From contig NZ_JARQTO010000005.1 in assembly GCF_029577735.1 (NCBI RefSeq), positions 24,106-88,105 on the forward strand: a DNA stretch of 64,000 nt. The letters run 5' to 3'. The DNA is from Exercitatus varius (GTDB lineage Bacteria > Pseudomonadota > Gammaproteobacteria > Enterobacterales > Pasteurellaceae). The position numbers and the translations under genes are program-made. Every line of letters starts with the position of its first letter. Position 1 is the first letter of the stretch. Below the pieces are notes generated by a model, which saw nothing but the letters and a program-made list of their open reading frames with translations, made no database searches and was not told where the DNA came from. This document shows, piece after piece, positions 53,233 through 61,208 of this stretch.

Positions 53233-55302
53233 TTACTGTAATAAAGAAATATCCGCCACCTGTAAGAACAGATTACGCAGAACGTTTAAAATCGCCTGAC
53301 GGTTTTGCCGCAGTTTTTCATCTTCCGCATTCACCATCACTTTGTCGAAGAAGTTGTCGACCACTTCACGCAAGCCCGCTAAGCGATCCAGCGCTGTTTG
53401 GTATTCTCCCTTGGCAAATACCGGCGCCAGTTCCGTTTGCAACGCAATTACTTGTTCCGCCAAGGCTTTTTCTTCCGGTTCGAGCAATAAAGTGCGGTCG
53501 ATTTTTGATGAGATTTTTCCTTCGACTTTCGCCAGAATATTGCTTACGCGTTTGTTCGCCGCTGCCAAGGCCTGCGCCGAATCCAGGGTGCGAAAATGCG
53601 ACACCGCGCGCACGCGGGCGTCAAAATCCGCCGGTTTCGTCGGACGACGAGCCAGCACCGCCTGGATAACGTCCACCGCAATGCCTTCGTCCTGATACCA
53701 GGCGCGGAAACGGCCGAGCATAAAGTCCACCACATCGTCCACCACATTTTTATTGGTGAGTTTGTCACCGAAAAGTGCGGTCGATTTTTCAACGATTTTT
53801 TCCAAATCAAGCGGTAAATTTTTCTCTACGATAATACGCAACGCCCCTAATGCGGCACGGCGTAGCGCAAACGGGTCGGCGCTACCTTTCGGCGCTTGTC
53901 CGATGCCGAAAATCCCGGTGAGCGTGTCGAATTTGTCCGCCAGAGCCACCGCGCTCGCCACCAAGGATTTCGGCAATTGGTCGCCGGCAAAACGCGGCAT
54001 ATATTGCTCGTTTAAGGCAACCGCCACTTCTTCGTCTTCGCCGTCATGACGGGCATAATGCATGCCCATTACACCTTGGGTGTCGGTGAATTCGAATACC
54101 ATATTGGTCATTAAATCGCATTTCGACAGCAAGCCCGCGCGCGCCGCTTTGGCTTTATCCGCGCCGATTTGTTCGGCGATTTCGCCCGCAAGCGCTTGAA
54201 TACGTTTGGTTTTGTCAAGTAACGTGCCTAATTGTTGTTGGAACAATACGGTTTCTAAGCGCGGTAAACGATCTTCCAGGCGTTGTTTTAAGTCGGTTTT
54301 AAAGAAGAATTCCGCATCGGTTAAGCGCGGACGCACCACTTTTTCATTACCTTCGATAATCGCCGTCGGATCTTCAGGATTAATGTTGGAAACGAAAATA
54401 AAGTGCGGTAGAAGTTTTCCGTTTTTATCGTAAATCGGAAAATATTTTTGGTCGCCTTTCATGGTGTAAACCAAGGCTTCCGCCGGCACCGCCAGAAAAC
54501 GCTCTTCAAAAGTAGCGGTTAATACGTTCGGAAATTCCACCAGTGAAGTCACTTCGTCTAACAAATCGTCTTCGATATCCGCCACGCCGCCAAGTGCGGT
54601 CGCTTTTGCCTGAGAATCCGCCAAAATAATGGCGCGACGCTCGTTAAAATCGGCAATCACCGAACCTTTATCTTTTAGCAGTTGCGGATAGTCATCGGCA
54701 TGGGCGATTTGGAATTCCGCTTCGCCTAGGAAACGGTGACCGCGAATGGTGCGACCGCTGGCGATACCTAAAATTTCGCCTTCAATTAACTCGCCGCCCA
54801 ACAATAAGGTCACCGTGTGAACAGGACGCACGAATTGCACGGTTTTATCGCCCCAACGCATGGTTTTCGGAATCGGCAGATTCGCCAGAGATCTCGCTAC
54901 GATGTCGAGCATTAAATTTTTAGTGGGCTGACCTTCAATCCGCGCGCGATGAACCAACCATTCGCCTTTATCCGTTGCCAAACGTTCCGCCTGATCAACA
55001 GTAATACCGCAACCGCGCGCCCAACCTTCGGCAGCTTTAGTCGGTTTGCCTTCCGCATCAAACGCAGCCGATACCGCAGGTCCGCGTTTTTCCACTTCTT
55101 TGCTTGGCTGACTAGTCGCAAGCCCCAATACTTTCACCGCTAAACGGCGAGGTGCTGCAAACCATTCCACTTTGTCGAAAGATAAACTCGCTTGGTTAAG
55201 TTCGTTTTCAACATTTTCCGCAAATGCGGCGGCTAATTTTTTGAGCGCCTTCGGCGGCAGCTCTTCAGTGCCGATTTCGGCGAGGAAATTTTGTGTTGTC
55301 AT
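53233..55302 (-). CDS. glyS: Glycine-tRNA ligase beta subunit
   Basis: This 689-residue subunit of the alpha2-beta2 glycyl-tRNA synthetase binds the tRNA. It shows FLAEIGTEELPPKALKKL at the N-terminus, PKTMRWGDKTVQFVRPVHT and YARHDGEDEEVAVALNEQY, which is part of the HD-like domain. The C-terminal anticodon-binding domain is complete. Normally glyQ lies directly upstream; here 2.2 kb of other DNA separates them. Its start has a weak AGAG about 9 bases upstream. Confidence 0.97.
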   Translation of the reverse strand: MTTQNFLAEIGTEELPPKALKKLAAAFAENVENELNQASLSFDKVEWFAAPRRLAVKVLGLATSQPSKEVEKRGPAVSAAFDAEGKPTKAAEGWARGCGITVDQAERLATDKGEWLVHRARIEGQPTKNLMLDIVARSLANLPIPKTMRWGDKTVQFVRPVHTVTLLLGGELIEGEILGIASGRTIRGHRFLGEAEFQIAHADDYPQLLKDKGSVIADFNERRAIILADSQAKATALGGVADIEDDLLDEVTSLVEFPNVLTATFEERFLAVPAEALVYTMKGDQKYFPIYDKNGKLLPHFIFVSNINPEDPTAIIEGNEKVVRPRLTDAEFFFKTDLKQRLEDRLPRLETVLFQQQLGTLLDKTKRIQALAGEIAEQIGADKAKAARAGLLSKCDLMTNMVFEFTDTQGVMGMHYARHDGEDEEVAVALNEQYMPRFAGDQLPKSLVASAVALADKFDTLTGIFGIGQAPKGSADPFALRRAALGALRIIVEKNLPLDLEKIVEKSTALFGDKLTNKNVVDDVVDFMLGRFRAWYQDEGIAVDVIQAVLARRPTKPADFDARVRAVSHFRTLDSAQALAAANKRVSNILAKVEGKISSKIDRTLLLEPEEKALAEQVIALQTELAPVFAKGEYQTALDRLAGLREVVDNFFDKVMVNAEDEKLRQNRQAILNVLRNLFLQVADISLLQ

Positions 55303-55324
55303 TGTTTAATCTCTTAATTTTCTA

Positions 55325-56164
55325 CTAAATATATGTTTTTTCTGAACCGGAACCAAAATTTAAGTCAATAATTCTCTTTTTATACAATCCTAATTTTTTT
55401 AATACATCTTCACTTTTTGAATCAGAAGTGAAGAAATAACGAGTTTGTTTTTTATTTTCTTTTACATATGAAAATTCTGTATAGTTTCCTTCTTTTATTT
55501 CATAGGCTGAGACAACAGCATTGTCAGCACCAGTATTAATACCGATAACATATTTTATGTCGTTTATCTTATCTTGACCTATTTTCCAAACTCCTAATGT
55601 TCTGGATTTTAAGTTTGTATCATCTCGCTTTTCTTCATAGTTCAAACTTTCGTCATTAGATAGACTGAAAGAATTTTTTATTTTAACCGCTAAAATTAAG
55701 CCGTGATGTTTAAGGTTGTCTTTAGATATAGGCTCATACCCATATATTTTTTCTAATTCCTCAACGCTCATTCCTTTTTCTCCTTGTCCGGAGACAAGGT
55801 TTGTTAGATCAATGTGTTGAACAATCTTTAAGAAATTGATTAGCGTACTTTCACCAACAAACGCCTCATCTTCGGTAAGAAAATGATTTAAAATTACTCG
55901 TTGAATATTTTTACTATTTTCGATAATAGTCTTAATTTTTGGTTGTTTAGAATACAGTTTTTCTAACTCTTTTATGTCATTCTGATCTAATTTTTCAAAT
56001 GCCTTTTGGGCGTAGTATTCATGAGCAAATAAACGGTTTCCACAACCTTTTCCAACATAAAAAACATTATTATTTGTAGCTAGACAATAAACATAGTATT
56101 TTCGCTCAGGAGTTTTTTCTAATTTAGCTAATGTTGCTGATGGAAATCCCAAAATACGACCCAT
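55325..56164 (-). CDS. LEM-3-like GIY-YIG domain protein
   Basis: This 279-residue protein has an N-terminal GIY-YIG nuclease-like domain (about residues 22-115): YYVYCLATNNNVFYVGKGCGNR holds the two Tyr and the catalytic Arg region, and EAFVGESTLINFLK holds the acidic metal residue. The C-terminal part (about 190-260) has a small domain with LGVWKIG and KYVIGINTGADN, as seen in relatives of this family. The DNA is much more A+T-rich than its neighbours, which suggests acquisition. No partner gene is adjacent. A role as a DNA nuclease, perhaps in defence or repair, is inference only. Confidence 0.72.
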   Translation of the reverse strand: MGRILGFPSATLAKLEKTPERKYYVYCLATNNNVFYVGKGCGNRLFAHEYYAQKAFEKLDQNDIKELEKLYSKQPKIKTIIENSKNIQRVILNHFLTEDEAFVGESTLINFLKIVQHIDLTNLVSGQGEKGMSVEELEKIYGYEPISKDNLKHHGLILAVKIKNSFSLSNDESLNYEEKRDDTNLKSRTLGVWKIGQDKINDIKYVIGINTGADNAVVSAYEIKEGNYTEFSYVKENKKQTRYFFTSDSKSEDVLKKLGLYKKRIIDLNFGSGSEKTYI

Positions 56165-56385
56165 ATTAACAATCTCCGATAGTACTCGACATAATTAATC
56201 TCTACCGTTGTAATTTATTTTGCAAATTTCAGACAAAATCTGACCGCTTGTTATCCCCATACTTCGTATGAGGTTACGCATAGTGCGGTTGCTCCGCAAA
56301 CTATTTTACCTGTCGCAGAGCGACAATATTATGGTTAACCTAGTACGTCAGTGCTAGAGTAGTTCTCTCACTTCGTTTTCACTAC
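56165..56385. other. Gap with uptake signal of the other Pasteurellaceae clade
   Basis: No gene is seen. The complement of ACAAGCGGT lies at 56243-56251 followed in its own orientation by CAGATTTTG, which matches the extended Actinobacillus pleuropneumoniae-type uptake signal. The rest is A+T-rich. Confidence 0.6.
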
Positions 56386-56548
56386 TGCCAAATCTCCCCT
56401 AACCCCTCTTTGCTAAAGAGGGGGATTAGATCGAGGGAAATTCTTGTTCATCTAAAAAATTAAAATTCGTTTTAAAAAGCTTCGATCTTAAATTTTCGTT
56501 TGAACCAGTTCCCCTCTTTAGCAAAGAGGGGCTAGGGGAGATTTGGCA
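56386..56548. mobile_element. MITE-like element with 38-bp inverted ends
   Basis: Inverted arms at 56386-56423/4 (starting TGCCAAATCTCCCCTA) and 56511-56548 match at 37 of 38 positions and enclose an 86-base A+T-rich core. Each arm also contains an internal palindrome, CCCCTCTTTGCTAAAGAGGGG. There is no coding capacity. No convincing target duplication is visible at the edges. Its family is not identified. Confidence 0.75.
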
Positions 56549-56625
56549 GACATCATTCCCGAAGAAAATGCTATTTAGCTTCAATTCGTAATTTTGCATA
56601 CAGTGTCTGCAAAATTCCTCGGCAG

Positions 56626-56892
56626 TTAGCTAAAAATTGTTTCCAACTCCCCCAACTCCAACACCACGTTCTCATCTTCCAACACCAACGCAGGAATACC
56701 GATATAGCCATTGGCTTTGGCGTTATCAAACGCAGGGTGGCGGTCACGCAATTTGAGAAACGGTTTAAAATTTGCACCGCTTTGGGTAATATCCACCGCT
56801 TCGTAGTCCACACCTAGACGTTGTAATTCAGCGACAAACGGTGCAGTATCAGGACACCAGTGTGCGAAATATAAAATCGGTTTGCTCATCAT
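56626..56892 (-). CDS. Glutaredoxin-like protein
   Basis: This 88-residue protein has the thioredoxin/glutaredoxin fold with a single-cysteine CPDT motif (HWCPDTAPFVAELQRLG), followed by VDYEAVDIT and a cis-Pro segment in YIGIPALVLEDE. AGGAATA lies upstream of the start. It follows the GST gene by 8 bases, so the two probably act in glutathione-linked redox or detoxification chemistry. Confidence 0.75.
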   Translation of the reverse strand: MMSKPILYFAHWCPDTAPFVAELQRLGVDYEAVDITQSGANFKPFLKLRDRHPAFDNAKANGYIGIPALVLEDENVVLELGELETIFS

Positions 56893-56900
56893 TATTCCTG

Positions 56901-57518
56901 TTATAAAGTTGGTTGAGTGGCTTGCAACGCAGGATATTTCTCATTCATCATTGCCGCCCAAGCGGTCAGATTTGGGAAATCTTTTGCTAAATCATAACCT
57001 GTATTATCTGGTCGGAACTGCCACCAATCAATTAAGCAGACGGCGGTTAATGTGCCGATATTTAATTCATCGCCAAATTCTGCCAGCTTCTCTTCAAGCT
57101 GTTTAAAGCTGCGAATATTCCGATCCATTAACTGTTGATGACGTGCTTTCCACCACTCATTTTCAGGGCGAAAACGGCGTTCGGTAACAATGGTTGGCGT
57201 GGTGTTTTCCAAAATACCTTCGACCAATGCGTGCAAACTTAATACACGCCAACGCTTTTCGTCTTTTGGGAATAATGTCGGTTGCGAACCCATTTCATCT
57301 AAATACTGGCTGATCAGAAAACTGCCAAACAGCCATTCACCGTTTTCCATTTGTAACGCAGGAATACGCCCTAACGGATTATCTTTATTATGTGGCGAGT
57401 CGGGGTCAAATGAGTTGGTAATACGCAACATCTCCACTTGATTTTCCAGTTGGTGATATTTCAATGTCGCTACCGCTTTGCGTGCGAACGAGCTAGTTGT
57501 TGAATACCAAAGTTTCAT
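56901..57518 (-). CDS. Glutathione S-transferase family protein
   Basis: This 205-residue protein has an N-terminal thioredoxin-like GST domain (MKLWYSTTSSFARKAVATLKYH, cis-Pro in GRIPALQMENGEWLFGSFLI) and an all-helical C-terminal domain, close to the YibF-like group. GGAGG lies upstream of the start. The last codons contain a near-match to the A. pleuropneumoniae-type uptake signal (CAAGCGGTCAGATTT at 56959). It separates glyQ from glyS. Confidence 0.85.
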   Translation of the reverse strand: MKLWYSTTSSFARKAVATLKYHQLENQVEMLRITNSFDPDSPHNKDNPLGRIPALQMENGEWLFGSFLISQYLDEMGSQPTLFPKDEKRWRVLSLHALVEGILENTTPTIVTERRFRPENEWWKARHQQLMDRNIRSFKQLEEKLAEFGDELNIGTLTAVCLIDWWQFRPDNTGYDLAKDFPNLTAWAAMMNEKYPALQATQPTL

Positions 57519-57533
57519 TTTCTCCCTCCTTCC

Positions 57534-58478
57534 TTATTTTTTACAACCTGGGAACCCTAATGCTTCACGGCTTGCATAGTACGCTTCCGCCACACCTTTG
57601 GTTAACGCGCGGATACGTAAAATGTAACGTTGACGTTCGGTGACAGAAATCGCTTTACGGGCGTCAAGTAAATTAAAGCTGTGAGCGGCTTTTAAAATGC
57701 GTTCGTAAGCCGGTAGCGGTAATGCGGTTTCCACCCAAAGTTCTTTGCCGTTTTCCAGGCGAGGTTCCTGTTTTAACAGAAATTTGGCTTCTTGCTCGTA
57801 TTTGTTGAAACATTCGAACAGAAAATCCACGTCGGCGTATTCGAAATTATAGGCGGATTGTTCCACTTCGTTTTGATGGAATACGTCGCCGTAAGTGGTT
57901 TTGCCTAACGGACCGTCGGAATACACCAAATCGTAAACGGAATCCACGCCCTGAATGTACATCGCCAGACGCTCCAAACCGTAAGTGACTTCGCCGGTAA
58001 CCGGTTTACATTCCAGCCCGCCCACTTGTTGGAAATAAGTGAATTGGGTCACTTCCATGCCGTTTAACCACACTTCCCAGCCTAAGCCCCATGCGCCTAA
58101 CGTCGGGTTTTCCCAGTTGTCTTCCACGAAACGGATGTCGTGTTGGGTCGGATCAAAACCCAGCATTTTAAGTGAGCCGAGGTAAAGTTCCTGAATATTA
58201 TCCGGAGAGGGTTTAATAACCACTTGGAATTGATAATAATGCTGCAGGCGATTCGGGTTTTCGCCGTAACGACCGTCCGTCGGCCGGCGAGAAGGCTGAA
58301 CATAGGCGAAGGCCATCGGTTCCGGGCCTAACGCGCGCAGTGCGGTCATCGGGTGAGAGGTGCCGGCGCCCACTTCCATATCGAACGGCTGCACAATGGT
58401 GCAGCCTTGTTGCGCCCAGTAATCCTGCAGGGCAAGAATCATACCTTGGAAAGTTTTAACGTTAAATTTGCTGTCCAT
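57534..58478 (-). CDS. glyQ: Glycine-tRNA ligase alpha subunit
   Basis: This 314-residue catalytic subunit activates glycine. Class II motifs are visible: AQQGCTIVQPFDMEVGAGTSHP, AYVQPSRRPTDGRYGENPNR and GLEVWLNGMEVTQFTYFQQ-type GWEVWLNGMEVTQFTY. The start is MDSKFNVKTFQGM. The GST, glutaredoxin and GIY-YIG genes follow before glyS, so the usual glyQS pair is split. Confidence 0.97.
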   Translation of the reverse strand: MDSKFNVKTFQGMILALQDYWAQQGCTIVQPFDMEVGAGTSHPMTALRALGPEPMAFAYVQPSRRPTDGRYGENPNRLQHYYQFQVVIKPSPDNIQELYLGSLKMLGFDPTQHDIRFVEDNWENPTLGAWGLGWEVWLNGMEVTQFTYFQQVGGLECKPVTGEVTYGLERLAMYIQGVDSVYDLVYSDGPLGKTTYGDVFHQNEVEQSAYNFEYADVDFLFECFNKYEQEAKFLLKQEPRLENGKELWVETALPLPAYERILKAAHSFNLLDARKAISVTERQRYILRIRALTKGVAEAYYASREALGFPGCKK

Positions 58479-58729
58479 AATCTCGATTTCTATAAAAATG
58501 ATGAAAAATGCGGGTTATTATAGCCTAAAAAGGCAAAAAGTGCGGTCAAAATTTAACACGTTTTTACGGAAAATCCGCCAAAAACAAGGTTGAAAGATAA
58601 CGAAGCGTAAAATGATGTTTTATTCAGCCGACGTATAAACGGCTTTGTCCGGCGGTCCGTACGGCCGGATTGAGATTTGCCCGTTTTTTGATTAGAATAC
58701 CCACAAAATTTCAGTGATTAGGATTTTAC

Positions 58730-59047
58730 ATGGCAAATTGGGATGGAAAATATATCAGCCCTTACGCAGAACACGGCAAAAAGAGCGAGCAAGTGAAGAA
58801 AATCACGGTGTCGATTCCGATTAAAGTATTGGAAATTCTGACCAACGAACGCACTCGCCGCCAAATCAAAAATCTGCGTCACGCCACCAACAGCGAACTG
58901 TTGTGCGAGGCGTTTCTGCACGCCTTCACCGGGCAACCGTTGCCGACGGACAACGATCTGCTGAAGGAACGCCATGACGAAATTCCCGAGAACGCCAAAG
59001 AAATTATGCGCGAACTGGGCATTAATCCGGAAGAATGGGAATATTAA
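58730..59047 (+). CDS. metJ: Methionine repressor MetJ
   Basis: This 105-residue ribbon-helix-helix repressor uses S-adenosylmethionine as co-repressor and controls the methionine regulon. The sequence MANWDGKYISPYAEHGKKSEQ and KKITVSIPIKVLEILTNERT match the family, as does NSELLCEAFLHAFTGQPLP. It is transcribed divergently from glyQ. I saw no clear Met box (AGACGTCT repeats) in the 251-base upstream gap, which holds one uptake signal. A terminator follows. Confidence 0.95.
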   Translation: MANWDGKYISPYAEHGKKSEQVKKITVSIPIKVLEILTNERTRRQIKNLRHATNSELLCEAFLHAFTGQPLPTDNDLLKERHDEIPENAKEIMRELGINPEEWEY

Positions 59048-59080
59048 AAAATCTCGCCGCGAAATATCGGCGAGATTTTT
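59047..59080 (+). terminator. Terminator after metJ
   Basis: AAAAATCTCGCC pairs with GGCGAGATTTTT around a loop of about 10 bases. It starts at the stop codon. A second A/T-rich uptake-signal hairpin follows near 59120-59158 and may end the ngt transcript from the other side. Confidence 0.85.
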
Positions 59081-59193
59081 TATGGGCAATCTTTGCAAGG
59101 ATTACTGAGCTTTAAGAACCCCGCAAAAAAACGTGGCTTTTTTTGCCCGCACTTTTCAGTGCGAACCTTTCAGCAAACATCATGCAACGGATT

Positions 59194-61188
59194 TCAGGCT
59201 TTGCTATTGGTGGTTCGCCGTTTTGTGGTCGCAGATTTTTTCTCTGCCACCGTTTTTTTGGGCGCCTGTTTTTTGGTCGTCGCTTTCTTCTCGGCTTTGG
59301 CGGAAGAGCCTGCTAACGTCACGCCGTTTTTATCCGCCCATTCGGTTAATTTCGCTAAGAAAGTTCGTCCCATCGGGGTCGGATCGCCCATAAACAGGGT
59401 CTGCAAACCGTTATTTTCGATAATGTGCAGACGCAATGCCAGGCGTTCGGTATGATTTTCCGCCAAACGTACGGCGCGTTCCACATATTCGTCCACTGTA
59501 TCGGCAATTAACCAATCCGGCAAACCAAGACGTTTAAACAAGCCTTCATCGATGTGTTCGTGCACTTCCGGACCGGTTTTACATACGCCCACTAAGCCCA
59601 GAGTGATCATGTCGATGATGCCGTTGGTATTACCGAACGGGAATGGATTCAGCATCATGTCGCAATTATTCAGGATTTCCAAATATTGGTGATACGGCGT
59701 ATGCGGATGAGCGGTGGCGTCATCGCCCAAATAAGATTTGATAAAACGCGCCACATAGGGATGCGTAATGCCTTGTGATTGTCCCAAAGCAAAATGGAAA
59801 TGCACTTTCACTTTAGCGCGATCACGAATGGCTTTTAACGCCTCCAGGAAATACGGGTTCAATTTCATCGTAGTGGCGGCAATACCGATATTGACCACTT
59901 CAGGATTCTCCCGCAGTTTGTAGTTCACCGATTTTGGCGCTAAAGCGGAAGGAACGTAAGGCAACGCATCTTTCGGCAAGCGTAGCAGCGTCTCGCTGAA
60001 ACAGCTTTCCGAACCCACATAATCGTCTTCCACCACCACGTATTCAATATAAGGCGAATACGTGGTCGCCGGATGCCCCAGCGCAATCGACTGAATCGGG
60101 GCAAGGCGCGTATTGCTCAAGAAAATCGGCAGTAAATCCATGCCGATCGACGGCATATAAAGAATTGCCGCGCCGTATTCTTCGCAAACGTTACGTACGA
60201 ATTCCATTTTATCTTTCAAATTGGCACCCTGCACCAGGCGGAATTCGTCGAAAACATCGCGTCCCAATTGATCCACCGCTTCGCCGCCGATACCGATCAG
60301 ATAAAAATGCTCGCGCGCCGCGCGCATAGAAGTGGAATGAGTCCGATAAATGGAATGGGCGGAATGGAAATGCTCCAGCACCACCACCATGACGGGTTTA
60401 CCGTTTTTATCGCCGATGCGGGAGACGTCGCGATCCTGCCAGCCGAGCAGTTCGATATGACGGCGAACCACTTGATTTAACGCATGTTTTACCTGATGTT
60501 TATTGGCGGCGACGTCATAACTGCAATGCATATACACATCGTGGGAAATGGCGCTCGGAACATTATTCAAATCGGGCAACGTCGCTAATCTGGCCGGGAA
60601 CCACTGCAAAATAGTATTTCGTTTTGAAAATGCCGTTTGCGTACCGATAAACCGCGGCGATTGCAGTGCAAAACATAAGGAGGCGCAAAGAGTCGGATTC
60701 AGGTGCCACAAAATATCCAGATTTACGTTTAAATTCGATTCCGGCAAATACATGATGCAGAATTTCACCAACGAGGCGGGATTATTGTCGATGCGAATAT
60801 CGGACGAATTCGGATCCGGATTCTGATTGTAAACCTGCAGAATATGATCCGCATTAATATAAGGCGAACCGGCGAAAATCAAAGCGAGCCAGCGCTGAAA
60901 CATAAAGAAACGCTGAGCGCCGGAATCGGAAATCGACAAGGCTTTATCGGTGAACAACGCGGTAATTGCCGTTGCCATTCGGGTGCAAAAGTAAACATGT
61001 TTGTCTTGCACCAGATTTTCATTTGCCAACTGAATCGGCATACGGCAGTCAATGCCTGTGATATAACCGAAATTGCTGTCGATTTTCGCGAGAATGTTCA
61101 GTAATTCCGTACAGGCGGCCTCATAATTCTTTTCCACAATCGCTTGTTCAAACGTTTCGACGCTTGGATTTTTTTGCTGTTCTGTCAT
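59194..61188 (-). CDS. ngt: Cytoplasmic protein N-glycosyltransferase (HMW1C/NGT, GT41)
   Basis: This 664-residue enzyme transfers hexose from UDP-sugars to Asn in N-X-S/T sequons of adhesins and other proteins. It matches the A. pleuropneumoniae NGT almost throughout: IPSAISHDVYMHCSYD, VVLEHFHSAHSIYRTHSTSM, SIALGHPATTYS, NPFPFGNTNGIIDM and CKTGPEVHEHIDEGLFKRLG. The C-terminus carries an extra tail of about 37 residues rich in Lys, Thr and Ala (ending KKSATTKRRTTNSKA) that the A. pleuropneumoniae enzyme lacks. The start at MTEQQKNPS (61188) has GAGGAAA upstream. It is 20 bases downstream of rimO, an operon link known for this gene. The polymerising glucosyltransferase gene agt, which accompanies it in A. 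pleuropneumoniae, is absent. Confidence 0.94.
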   Translation of the reverse strand: MTEQQKNPSVETFEQAIVEKNYEAACTELLNILAKIDSNFGYITGIDCRMPIQLANENLVQDKHVYFCTRMATAITALFTDKALSISDSGAQRFFMFQRWLALIFAGSPYINADHILQVYNQNPDPNSSDIRIDNNPASLVKFCIMYLPESNLNVNLDILWHLNPTLCASLCFALQSPRFIGTQTAFSKRNTILQWFPARLATLPDLNNVPSAISHDVYMHCSYDVAANKHQVKHALNQVVRRHIELLGWQDRDVSRIGDKNGKPVMVVVLEHFHSAHSIYRTHSTSMRAAREHFYLIGIGGEAVDQLGRDVFDEFRLVQGANLKDKMEFVRNVCEEYGAAILYMPSIGMDLLPIFLSNTRLAPIQSIALGHPATTYSPYIEYVVVEDDYVGSESCFSETLLRLPKDALPYVPSALAPKSVNYKLRENPEVVNIGIAATTMKLNPYFLEALKAIRDRAKVKVHFHFALGQSQGITHPYVARFIKSYLGDDATAHPHTPYHQYLEILNNCDMMLNPFPFGNTNGIIDMITLGLVGVCKTGPEVHEHIDEGLFKRLGLPDWLIADTVDEYVERAVRLAENHTERLALRLHIIENNGLQTLFMGDPTPMGRTFLAKLTEWADKNGVTLAGSSAKAEKKATTKKQAPKKTVAEKKSATTKRRTTNSKA

Positions 61189-61208
61189 GAGCTTTTCCTC
61201 AGTTTGAT

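Noticed and set aside
58479..58729. T-box or Met box upstream of glyQ and metJ
   Set aside because: No T-box core or AGACGTCT repeats were seen; T-boxes are rare in this class.
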